DNA from: Bacteroidales bacterium
GTDB lineage: Bacteria; Bacteroidota; Bacteroidia; Bacteroidales; UBA932
DNA: 64,000 bases
Direction: 5' to 3'
Assembly: GCA_024691765.1 (NCBI GenBank)
Contig: JAILNI010000028.1
Span: forward strand, 1 to 64,000
The notes under the pieces were generated by a model that made no database searches, was not told where the DNA came from, and saw only the letters and a program-made list of their open reading frames with translations. Positions 36,025 to 44,215 of this stretch are shown here, one piece after another (the stretch's first letter is position 1; every line of letters begins with the position of its first letter). A program made the position numbers and the translations under genes.

Positions 36025-38730
36025 ATGAAAAAGATTATCAGCATTTTTGCAATAGCCGCTATGTTTGTGGCTGCAGTCTCCTGCGGAAAGGAGGAGACCA
36101 CTGTTCCTGAAGAAGAGAACAATGTTGAAGAACAGGTTGTGCCCGAAGACCCGAAGGAGGATGAAAACCTTCCCGAAGGAATGATAAGGCTGAGCTTCAA
36201 GGTTTCGGCAGAGAATGACGCACCCGCCCAGCAGGCGTCGGCTGCGCCTTCCAGGACTTCCTGGGACGGAACGACTCACGCATGGAGGAGCAATGGCGAC
36301 TATATTCGCATCATCGTCGGTGAAGGTGACGTGGAAGGCACCGACTATGTGGTTGCGGAGGTCGTCTCCGGCAGCGTGTCTGCAGTAGTGCCCGAAGCGG
36401 AATGCTATTATGCTGTATATCCTGCTACTGCAACTTACACGTACACTGCTGCAGAAGGCAAGATAAGTGTATCCTTTGGCCGCAACCAGTCCGGTTCTTT
36501 CGACGATGCCAACATAATGGCGGCAAAGACCAGTAAGGCTGCTGCATCGTTCGCGTTCAAGAATATGACCAGCGTCCTGAAGTTCTCGACAGGAGCGTCT
36601 GCGGCGTACAACAAGGTTACTTTCTGCGCGAATGACAAGACCAAACTGAACGGAACCGTTTCCACAACCTTTGACGAGCCGTTCACTGTGACTAAGACTC
36701 CCGCCGGAACAAACGGAGACTTGATTTCCATAAATGTGTCGGCTTCCGGTACTTATTATGCTGCCATCCTCCCTGATGTCACTCTCGGCAATGGCATCGG
36801 CTTCAAGGTTGAAGCGTCAAATCAGGATACCGGCGCGCTTTCCACCGCTTCGTTAAGCATGGGCCGTACCGGCGTGCAGAATCTGGACGTGTTGGACAAC
36901 ATGATCCGCAAGGACTGGTTCATCAAGGAAGGCGGTACCGGCAAGGGTACCAGCTGGGAAGATGCCGGCGGCGCAGAGAGGCTCGTCCAGCTTATCTATC
37001 CCGACCAGTCAAGAGGCGATGGTGCCGGTCTTACCGCCGCATACCGTCTCCACAAAGCTACTATCCACGTGGCTGCGGGTACTTATAACATCCAGGCTGC
37101 AAATGGTGACGAGGTTCTCGCGCCTCATTACAATACCGGCACGCTTAATTTCACCATCAAGGGCGGCTATCCTGCCAATCTTGCCGGTACTGCTAAAACA
37201 GGATATAACCCTGCTGCCAACAAAACCAACTTCATTTGCAATCAGACAACTGCCTCAGACCGAGTTTTCCTGCTCAGCGACTCCAACAAGATTCCGAACA
37301 TCACCTTCGATGGCATAACCTTCCCCGCCAACGGCGCCAGCCTGGCTCCGGGAACAGCCTTCGATTTCAACTCCAGCGCAGCGAGCAATATCAATTTCAA
37401 CAATTGCTACTTTACTGGCTTTGAACAGAGTGGTACTGTAAATGGTGGTCCTGTCTATGTTCAGAGTACCGGTGCCGCCAACATCAGTTTCACGGATTGC
37501 ACCTTCTCGAACAATACCTGTAACACCGGCGGCGCTATTTATCTTTACAATGCAAACGCTACGGTCAGTTTCACTGATTGCATGTTCAGTAATAACTCCA
37601 CAACTGCCAATGGCGGCGCTTTAAGGGCGAGGAGTTTCGCGTCATTAACCATTACAGGTGGCTCGTTTGTTTCTAATAGTGTAACTGGTTCCGGAAACAA
37701 GGGTGGTGGCGTTTTCCTTGATGCAGGCTCCCTGTCTATTGTCGGGACAACCTTTACCAGCAATTCTGCAGCTGGCCGCGGCGGAGCTCTTCAGTTTAAT
37801 TCGTCTGCAGAATCTACAGTTGACGGAGCAACTTTTACTTCCAATAATGCTTCAAACGGTGCGTGCATTCATACGGAGGCCGGAAATGTAACCGTAACCA
37901 ACTCTACATTCTCTGGTAATACCGGGACCAATGGCGGTGCCGTAAGAGTATTATCCTCCAGTCTCGTGTTGGATAATTGCACACTGCAAAATAACAGTAC
38001 TACTGGTCAGGGCGGTGCTATTGACGTTCAAAGATCCGGTAAAGTCACAGTTTATAATTCATCCTTCTCCGGTAATTCTTCAGTCAAAGGCTCGGCTGTC
38101 ATTACTGCTGGGGCTGCAGATGCATTTGCTGTTTTGTTGGTATTCAACAGCCTCTTTAACGGGAATACATCTGCTTCCTCTGCCAACAATGGAGGTGCCA
38201 TCCATTCATCCGCATATGGTAGAATCCTTGTGGCGAACTCAACAATTAGGGCAACCGGAGGAGAGGGTGATGGTTCTGCGATTATGTCAGCGGCCACTAG
38301 CAACCATCCTAAGATGTATTTTGTCAGTTGTACCCTGGCTGAGAACGGGTGTGCCTTTAACAGAAACTACAACAACGTCTGGTTCTATAACACTATTGGA
38401 ACGGATGATACTGTCAATAGTACATCTAATCTAAAAGCACGTTCCGCCTATACTATCTGGGGCAGCAAACGTTATGCGGCAATGGGGACTTTGGAGGATA
38501 CTGTTGACGGTCTCGCCGCATCCTGCCTGCAGAGTTTCGCAACGGATCATTATCCGCTTAACAGCTCTGCTTTAGCCTCCTACGGCGCGGGTATGTCGGC
38601 TAAGAATATCCAGGACCTGAGCTTCTCGGATATCACCCTTACCGGCGATCAGCTTGCGCTCCTTGCGAAGGACCAGAAGGGCAACAATCGCGAAGGCACC
38701 ATTATGGGCGCGTATGTCCGTACCGATTAA
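36025..38730 (+). CDS. Large surface lipoprotein: fimbrillin-like domain plus Pmp-like beta-helix
   Basis: The ATG at 36025 gives a lipoprotein signal (MKKIISIFAIAAMFVAAVSC), preferred to a GTG five codons upstream inside the small ORF. An acidic linker (EEENNVEEQVVPEDP) is followed by a fimbrillin/Mfa-like domain (about 55-295, with YYAVYPATATYTY). From about 300 (GGTGKGTSWEDAGGA) a right-handed beta-helix begins. Residues about 430-760 hold many repeats of the polymorphic outer-membrane type, GGA followed by an FxxN-like unit (CTFSNNTCNTGGAI, CMFSNNSTTANGGAL). No autotransporter barrel is present. Base composition of the repeat part (about 37300-38450) is clearly more AT-rich than neighbouring genes. 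It is probably an adhesin or a glycan-binding surface protein. 901 residues. Confidence 0.8.
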   Translation: MKKIISIFAIAAMFVAAVSCGKEETTVPEEENNVEEQVVPEDPKEDENLPEGMIRLSFKVSAENDAPAQQASAAPSRTSWDGTTHAWRSNGDYIRIIVGEGDVEGTDYVVAEVVSGSVSAVVPEAECYYAVYPATATYTYTAAEGKISVSFGRNQSGSFDDANIMAAKTSKAAASFAFKNMTSVLKFSTGASAAYNKVTFCANDKTKLNGTVSTTFDEPFTVTKTPAGTNGDLISINVSASGTYYAAILPDVTLGNGIGFKVEASNQDTGALSTASLSMGRTGVQNLDVLDNMIRKDWFIKEGGTGKGTSWEDAGGAERLVQLIYPDQSRGDGAGLTAAYRLHKATIHVAAGTYNIQAANGDEVLAPHYNTGTLNFTIKGGYPANLAGTAKTGYNPAANKTNFICNQTTASDRVFLLSDSNKIPNITFDGITFPANGASLAPGTAFDFNSSAASNINFNNCYFTGFEQSGTVNGGPVYVQSTGAANISFTDCTFSNNTCNTGGAIYLYNANATVSFTDCMFSNNSTTANGGALRARSFASLTITGGSFVSNSVTGSGNKGGGVFLDAGSLSIVGTTFTSNSAAGRGGALQFNSSAESTVDGATFTSNNASNGACIHTEAGNVTVTNSTFSGNTGTNGGAVRVLSSSLVLDNCTLQNNSTTGQGGAIDVQRSGKVTVYNSSFSGNSSVKGSAVITAGAADAFAVLLVFNSLFNGNTSASSANNGGAIHSSAYGRILVANSTIRATGGEGDGSAIMSAATSNHPKMYFVSCTLAENGCAFNRNYNNVWFYNTIGTDDTVNSTSNLKARSAYTIWGSKRYAAMGTLEDTVDGLAASCLQSFATDHYPLNSSALASYGAGMSAKNIQDLSFSDITLTGDQLALLAKDQKGNNREGTIMGAYVRTD

Positions 38731-38754
38731 TTGCGACTAACACGATTGCTTTTT

Positions 38755-38785
38755 CAGGCGGTGCGGGTTCTTTCCGCACCGCCTG
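38755..38785 (+). terminator. Strong hairpin terminator after the beta-helix lipoprotein
   Basis: CAGGCGGTGCGG (38755-38766) pairs perfectly with CCGCACCGCCTG (38774-38785) around a 7-base loop. A moderately T-rich stretch follows (ATTTGCAATTTC), which also carries the -33 element of the next promoter. Confidence 0.7.
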
Positions 38786-38786
38786 A

Positions 38787-38818
38787 TTTGCAATTTCATC
38801 ATTAATTGTTTACTTTTG
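38787..38818 (+). promoter_or_regulatory. Promoter for the DUF4160-DUF2442 pair
   Basis: TTTG at 38787-38790, a 20-base spacer, and TACTTTTG at 38811-38818 form a consensus Bacteroidetes promoter, 22 bases before the ATG at 38841. Confidence 0.65.
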
Positions 38819-38840
38819 TTTCGCAACAAATAGTTTAGCC

Positions 38841-39095
38841 ATGCCGGAAATCTGCAGATTCTACGGAATAATAATCAAAATGTTCTTTAAGCCAAAAGAA
38901 CACGAGCCAGCGCATATTCATGCTATTTACAATGAATATGTCGGTATCTTCGATATCAAGACTTTTGAGATGACGGACGGAGACCTTCCTGCCAAGGCTC
39001 AGGCCCTTGTCAAGGAGTGGCTGGAGAACAATTATAAGGAGCTGATTGATATGTGGGAAACGCAGATTATCAGCAAACTTGAACCTTTGAAGTAA
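38841..39095 (+). CDS. DUF4160 protein
   Basis: The 84-residue protein begins MPEICRFYGIIIKMFFKPKEHEPAHIHA, with the H-x-P-x-H-x-H-like centre (EHEPAHIHAIY) that typifies DUF4160. DUF4160 genes usually sit directly before a DUF2442 gene, as here (1 base between stop and start). Such pairs have been suspected to be toxin-antitoxin-like, but I know of no demonstrated activity. It has its own promoter and is isolated by terminators on both sides. Confidence 0.85.
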   Translation: MPEICRFYGIIIKMFFKPKEHEPAHIHAIYNEYVGIFDIKTFEMTDGDLPAKAQALVKEWLENNYKELIDMWETQIISKLEPLK

Positions 39096-39096
39096 G

Positions 39097-39348
39097 ATGA
39101 TTCCCAGAATCAAAAACATAACACCCCGGAAAAACTATTCGCTGTTAGTCGAATTCGATGACGGCGTAAAGGTTTTATATGACGTCGGAGAAGATATCAA
39201 CCTTCTTCCCGATTTCAAGGTTCTGGCTTCGGAAAAAGGGTTGTTCGGTAATTACCGCATTGATTCGTCAAGAACCTGCGTTTACTGGACGGACCGGGTG
39301 GATCTCCCTTCCGATACACTTCTTGAGTATGGAAGAAGAATACGGTAA
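39097..39348 (+). CDS. DUF2442 protein
   Basis: The 83-residue partner of the DUF4160 gene contains YSLLVEFDDGVKVLYDV and the C-terminal TCVYWTDRVDLPSDTLLEYG, matching DUF2442. The family has a small beta-rich fold and no established function. Co-expression with DUF4160 is implied by the 1-base gap and the common terminator downstream. Confidence 0.85.
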   Translation: MIPRIKNITPRKNYSLLVEFDDGVKVLYDVGEDINLLPDFKVLASEKGLFGNYRIDSSRTCVYWTDRVDLPSDTLLEYGRRIR

Positions 39349-39395
39349 TCAGAACTTATAAATCTGTTTAGATTTCAGCTGAAATAAATGATTAT

Positions 39396-39431
39396 AAAAA
39401 CCGGCTTGCAGATACTTGCAGGCTGGTTTTT
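39396..39431 (+). terminator. Strong hairpin terminator before the SusC locus
   Basis: A 15-bp stem (39396-39410 with 39417-39431, two G-T pairs) encloses a 6-base loop. The arms begin with five A and end with five T, so it may work in both directions. It ends the DUF4160-DUF2442 transcript. Confidence 0.75.
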
Positions 39432-39466
39432 ATGTTTATATTCGTATCTTCAGATACTTATAGATT

Positions 39467-39484
39467 CACGCGCGGATACGCGTG
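39467..39484. repeat. Short inverted repeat in the SusC upstream region
   Basis: CACGCG (39467-39472) and CGCGTG (39479-39484) form a perfect 6-bp inverted repeat around CGGATA, about 70 bases before the SusC start. It could be an operator or a small hairpin, or chance. Confidence 0.3.
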
Positions 39485-39511
39485 GGCGTGCGAACGAGCG
39501 TATTTTTTTTA

Positions 39512-39519
39512 CAAATTTG
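39512..39519 (+). promoter_or_regulatory. Possible -7 box for the SusC/D locus
   Basis: CAAATTTG differs from TAnnTTTG in the first base and follows a long T run. It lies 33 bases before the SusC ATG. An imperfect box would fit a promoter that needs an activator. Confidence 0.3.
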
Positions 39520-39552
39520 CACTTAACGACACTGAAAACAACATAGACCAAT

Positions 39553-42500
39553 ATGAACCTTACGAAAAAATTGTTGGTTGCGGCCGCTGTCCTTCTCGGC
39601 AGCTGCCTTGGCGCCTCTGCCCAGGGACCGGTGCCCGTCACCGGCTCTGTGAAGGATGCCGCGGGAGTTCCGCTGCCTGGAGCCACCGTATCGGTGGAAG
39701 GCACCGCAAGCGGCACCGTTACCGACGCAGCCGGCGCATTCTCGCTGAAGGCTCCGGGTGAAGAGTCCGTGCTGGTGTTCGAGAGTATGGGCTACAAGCC
39801 CCGCAGAATCAAGGTGGGCAAGCTCCGCCGATTCGACGTGACCCTCGAAGACGACACTCAGTTCCTCGATGAACTGGTGGTGATAGGTTTCGGCGAGCAG
39901 AAGAAACAGGACCTCACCGGTTCAGTGGCCACAGTCAAGATGCAGGATGTGGAGAACACCGCCACGCTCTCCCTCGACCAGGCCCTCCAGGGCCGCGTGG
40001 CCGGAGCCGACATAATGAGCGTCTCAGGCGACCCGACCGAAGGCACTTCCATCCGCATCCGCGGCGCCCGCTCCATCACCGCCGGCAACGAGCCGCTTAT
40101 CGTTGTGGACGGGGTGATGAACGCAGTGCAGGACCTGAGCGACCTGAATTCTGCCGACATTGAATCAGTATCCATACTCAAGGATGCCTCTTCGACAGCC
40201 ATCTACGGCTCGCAGGGAGCGAACGGCGTAATAATAGTCACCACCAAAAAGGGTGAATCTTCGGCTTCCAAACCCGTGGTTACCTTAACTGCCAAGGTCG
40301 GGTTCTCCCAGTTGGCAAGGAGCCTGGATTATATGAATGCTGCCGAGTTCGCCACCTATAACAACGACCGAATCGACTTCTCCAAGTCAGCCCACGGAGA
40401 CGTATACCCCGTCACTCCAAGTTACGCACAGAAGTACTCGGATCCCGAGTCTCTTGGCGCCGGCACCGACTGGCTCAAGTCCATTACCCGCACCGCCCCG
40501 TTCCAGGAGCACGCCCTGTCGGTGACTGGGAGCGGCAAGGGGACCAACTACTTCGCCTCGCTTTCCTATGCCGACGACGAAGGCATCATACTGGATTCCG
40601 GGGCAAAACGCATAATAGGCCGCCTGAACCTTGGCCATCGTTTCAATAAATGGCTCAAGATGGATTACAATGCCAATGTCCTGTACAGAATCAATAACAA
40701 TAACAAGACCGCCATCGGCGGAACGGCAGTATGGTCCGGAGCGGTTTACATATCCCCGGTACTCGGAATCGATTCCGAGGTGAACGACCTGTACAATTAC
40801 GGGCAGGGAGCGCCGTTCAACAACCCCTACATCACCATACGGGAATCCGTGAACCAGCGCAAGAGTTACAGCAGCACCCACACTCTCGCGTTTACCTTGA
40901 CCCCGGTCAAGGGGCTGACGGTCAAGAGCCAAAATACCTATTACAAGTACGACACCCATCTGTACAAGTACTTGCCCGGCACGCTTCCGGTCCGAAGGTT
41001 GAGCGGCATAGGCGGCGAGGTCGGACGCCAGGATTCCGACCTGCTGCAGCTGAACACGGACAATACCGTCACATACAAGAAAGACATAGCCCGTGTTCAT
41101 CATCTGGATGCTATGGCCGGCATGTCCATGTATTACAAACAGGTAAACCAGCAAAGCATTAAAGGAAAGGGAATGCTGGTGGACGACCTTCTCTGGAATG
41201 ACCTGAGCGGCATAGGCGATAAAGACAACTATACTCTATCATCCGATAACCAGGAGGTACGGAAACTGTCTTTCCTGGGCCGGGTGAATTACAATTACAA
41301 GCAGAAGTACTACCTTACCTTCACCGGCCGAGCCGACGCTTCCTCCAACTTTGCCGCCAACAACAAATGGGGCTTCTTCCCGTCCACGGCACTGAAATGG
41401 AACGCGGCCAACGAGCCGTGGATCAAGCGCACCCGCATCTTCCAGGACCTTTCGCTCCGTTTCAGCGCAGGCCGCACCGGTAATGACGCAATAGCCCCGT
41501 ACAAGTCTCTGCAGCAGTTGAGTTCTTCTACGGCAGGTTACCTGCTGGGAGACGGACAGTCCACTTACTACTATCCTACCCGTCTGGACAGCCCCAACCT
41601 TACCTGGGAGAAGACGGACCTGTACAACCTCGCCCTGGATGTGTCCGTGTACAAAGGAAGGATCAAGTTCACGGCAGAGGGATATAAGGCCGACACCCGC
41701 GACCTGCTCCTCAGTGTGCAGAAGGCCCAGCAAACCGGTTACGGCAATTATACCCAGAACCTTGGACGCACGTCCAACAGGGGAGTGGAGTTCAGCCTGG
41801 ACACCCGTAATATCGTAAAGAGGGATTTCTCCTGGACGACGTCCTTCTCGGTTTCGCACAACAGGCAGATGGTGGAGGATATAGGCGGGGAATCTGAAGT
41901 GGTGGCCCTGAAGGACCAGAAAGGTTACATGATTTATGGTTACAAGGCCGGATATCCGCTTAACTCTCTATGGGGTTTCCAGTACGGCGGCGTATGGCAT
42001 AACCAGGAAGAAATCACTGACAACGACATCACCCATCAGTATGTGGATTACTACGCCAAACCTTACAAATGCGGCCGTCCCAAATATGTGGACCAGAACC
42101 ACGACGGCATACTGGACAGCCAGGATCTGACATACCTGGGAAATGCGGATCCAATCGTTTACGGCGGTCTGCAGAACAACTTCCACATTTACGGTTTCGA
42201 CCTGAGTGTTTTCCTGGCCTATTCCCTCGGAGGGAGCATCTACAATTATTCCGAATTCTTTATGGCGGGTACCTACTGTTCAAACCAGTACCGCTATATG
42301 CTCGACAGCTGGCATCCTTACCGCAATCCGGACTCCAACTATCCGGCGGCGGGCGCCAGCGGTTCCAGTATGCTGCCCAGCGACTTCATGGTGCACGATG
42401 CCTCCTACCTTCGCCTGAAGACCGTGAAACTGTCTTATAAGTTCGACCTGGACAAGAGCGTCAAGTGGATGCGCAGCATCTCGGTGGGCGTAAGCGCCGA

Positions 42501-42648
42501 GAACCTGTTCCTCTGGACCAGGTACAACGGTTTCGATCCGGATGTGTCATCCAAGGTTGAGGATCAGGAATCCACTATCCGAAGGGCCGATATCGGCGCA
42601 TATCCGCGTCCTCGCAAAGTCATCGGCATGGTTCAAATCAAATTCTAG
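39553..42648 (+). CDS. SusC/RagA-family TonB-dependent outer-membrane transporter
   Basis: A signal peptide (MNLTKKLLVAAAVLLGSCLGASAQ) leads to a carboxypeptidase-regulatory-like domain (about 30-100, VTGSVKDAAGVPLPGATVSV), the TonB-box region with DELVVIGFGEQKK, the plug (RIRGARSITAGNEPLIVVDG) and a 22-strand barrel ending in VQIKF. No N-terminal STN signalling domain is seen, so anti-sigma control is unlikely. 1031 residues is normal. It would import oligosaccharides captured by the SusD lipoprotein 6 bases downstream and heads a thirteen-gene cluster rich in EEP domains. Confidence 0.96.
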   Translation: MNLTKKLLVAAAVLLGSCLGASAQGPVPVTGSVKDAAGVPLPGATVSVEGTASGTVTDAAGAFSLKAPGEESVLVFESMGYKPRRIKVGKLRRFDVTLEDDTQFLDELVVIGFGEQKKQDLTGSVATVKMQDVENTATLSLDQALQGRVAGADIMSVSGDPTEGTSIRIRGARSITAGNEPLIVVDGVMNAVQDLSDLNSADIESVSILKDASSTAIYGSQGANGVIIVTTKKGESSASKPVVTLTAKVGFSQLARSLDYMNAAEFATYNNDRIDFSKSAHGDVYPVTPSYAQKYSDPESLGAGTDWLKSITRTAPFQEHALSVTGSGKGTNYFASLSYADDEGIILDSGAKRIIGRLNLGHRFNKWLKMDYNANVLYRINNNNKTAIGGTAVWSGAVYISPVLGIDSEVNDLYNYGQGAPFNNPYITIRESVNQRKSYSSTHTLAFTLTPVKGLTVKSQNTYYKYDTHLYKYLPGTLPVRRLSGIGGEVGRQDSDLLQLNTDNTVTYKKDIARVHHLDAMAGMSMYYKQVNQQSIKGKGMLVDDLLWNDLSGIGDKDNYTLSSDNQEVRKLSFLGRVNYNYKQKYYLTFTGRADASSNFAANNKWGFFPSTALKWNAANEPWIKRTRIFQDLSLRFSAGRTGNDAIAPYKSLQQLSSSTAGYLLGDGQSTYYYPTRLDSPNLTWEKTDLYNLALDVSVYKGRIKFTAEGYKADTRDLLLSVQKAQQTGYGNYTQNLGRTSNRGVEFSLDTRNIVKRDFSWTTSFSVSHNRQMVEDIGGESEVVALKDQKGYMIYGYKAGYPLNSLWGFQYGGVWHNQEEITDNDITHQYVDYYAKPYKCGRPKYVDQNHDGILDSQDLTYLGNADPIVYGGLQNNFHIYGFDLSVFLAYSLGGSIYNYSEFFMAGTYCSNQYRYMLDSWHPYRNPDSNYPAAGASGSSMLPSDFMVHDASYLRLKTVKLSYKFDLDKSVKWMRSISVGVSAENLFLWTRYNGFDPDVSSKVEDQESTIRRADIGAYPRPRKVIGMVQIKF

Positions 42649-42654
42649 GGGCTT

Positions 42655-44214
42655 ATGAAAAAATCATTATTCGCTGTCATCATCCTTGCCCTTAGCTTTG
42701 CAGGATGCTCCAAGTTCCTCACCGAGACGCCTTCCTCCTTCGTGGACAGGGGTTCCTATTACAAGAGCGAAGCACAGTGCCGCACGGCCGTGAACTCCTG
42801 TTACGTGGGCTTGAGAACGGTATATTCCACCACGCTGTTCACACATCTGGAAGGCACGACGGACATATGCTATGTGCCCTCCATTTCCGATGTGAACGCC
42901 ATCCTTGACATCAATCCATCCCAATGCAATATATCCAAGACTGTCTGGAGCACCGCCTACAAGGCCATTATGTACTGCAATGCAGCCATAGCGGGTGTGG
43001 AGAATTCCACATCCATTGAGGAAGGCGTCAGGAACGATCTTCTGGCCGAAGCCAAGACAATGCGGGCGTTCTGGTATTATCTGCTCACCGGCCTGTTCGG
43101 GGACGTTCCCTACTACACCGATGATGTGGTGGACCAGCCGACTATGGACCGCATCGCCCATCTCGGCCGTATGGACGCAAACGCCACCCGCGCCGCCCTC
43201 ATCCGGGAGTTGCAGGAATGCTACAGCTATAATGATGCTGTATATACCGGAGCACTTTCGCAGACCCGCGCGAACGATGCCGAAGTTAAAGGCCGCGCCG
43301 GCTGGGCAATGGGTATGATGCTCATAGGCAAGATGGCGATGTGGAACGCATACGCGGACACCGCTTCCGGAACTGACTGGTTCCAGACGGCCATCGACGC
43401 CCTGGAACATCTGGTTCCCGTTTACGGGGAACTGTCCGGGTATCCGCTGAGCGACCTTTACTTCAGCGTGAAGGACACGCCTGAGGTAATTTTTGAAATT
43501 CGTCACGCTTACTCCGAAGGTACCCTTTCTTACGCCGGCACCCTGGCGCAGAACTGCATGCCTTCCTATAATTCCACCACCCAGCTTTATGACGGAGTGA
43601 ACGTCCCATGGCTGGGTACGGAAGCCAAGGTCGGCGCCTGCAACCGTCCCAGTTCATATTTCTACGCCGCCCTTCAGCCGGACAACGGGCAGGACAAGCG
43701 TGTGGATATCAACCAGGGCCGTCGGTTCGAAGGCACTCCCTTCAGCAACGGCCTGTCGGTTCCCTGGATGGGGCCCAAGTTCTGGTGCCCGTATATGAAA
43801 ACCACCAACGACTCCAATAACTATCCGGTGCTGCGCTATGCCGACGCCCTGCTGCTTTTGGCAGAAGCCTATTGCGCCAAACAGGACAAGACAAACACCG
43901 AGAAGTATCTGAATATGGTGCGTTCCCGTGCTGGCCTGCCCGCCTACGTGGCGGTAAACTGGGCCAAAGCGGCCCAGGAAATCCGGGACGAGCGCGCCCG
44001 TGAACTGTTCGGTGAGTTCCAGCGCAAGTTCGACCTGGTGCGCTGGGGCATATGGTACGATACGGTCCGGGAATACTGGATCCCGGAAATGGACAAGAGG
44101 GCCATTCCGGTGCACCTGCAGCGCTGCCACCGCTACCTTCCCATACCTATCGAACAGGTGGTAAACTCCGGTTATGCCCTTGACAACAAAGAATACAACG
44201 CCTACGGAATGTAA
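42655..44214 (+). CDS. SusD/RagB-family nutrient-binding outer-membrane lipoprotein
   Basis: The signal MKKSLFAVIILALSFAGC has a lipobox Cys. Typical SusD features follow: FLTETPSSFVDRGSYYKSE at the N-terminus, the helical TPR-like core (KTMRAFWYYLLTGLFGDVPY), and the C-terminal VLRYADALLLLAEAY and DERARELFGEFQRKFDLVRWG blocks. 519 residues. It forms the lid on the SusC barrel and sets the glycan preference of the pair. Confidence 0.96.
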   Translation: MKKSLFAVIILALSFAGCSKFLTETPSSFVDRGSYYKSEAQCRTAVNSCYVGLRTVYSTTLFTHLEGTTDICYVPSISDVNAILDINPSQCNISKTVWSTAYKAIMYCNAAIAGVENSTSIEEGVRNDLLAEAKTMRAFWYYLLTGLFGDVPYYTDDVVDQPTMDRIAHLGRMDANATRAALIRELQECYSYNDAVYTGALSQTRANDAEVKGRAGWAMGMMLIGKMAMWNAYADTASGTDWFQTAIDALEHLVPVYGELSGYPLSDLYFSVKDTPEVIFEIRHAYSEGTLSYAGTLAQNCMPSYNSTTQLYDGVNVPWLGTEAKVGACNRPSSYFYAALQPDNGQDKRVDINQGRRFEGTPFSNGLSVPWMGPKFWCPYMKTTNDSNNYPVLRYADALLLLAEAYCAKQDKTNTEKYLNMVRSRAGLPAYVAVNWAKAAQEIRDERARELFGEFQRKFDLVRWGIWYDTVREYWIPEMDKRAIPVHLQRCHRYLPIPIEQVVNSGYALDNKEYNAYGM

Positions 44215-44215
44215 T

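Noticed and set aside
36025..38730. Autotransporter of the chlamydial Pmp type.
   Set aside because: The repeats match, but there is a lipobox signal and no C-terminal barrel, so it is better described as a lipoprotein with a beta-helix.
39388..39550. A short ORF from ATG 39388 towards the SusC start.
   Set aside because: It runs straight through the terminator hairpin, the inverted repeat and the promoter-like box, and shows no peptide pattern.
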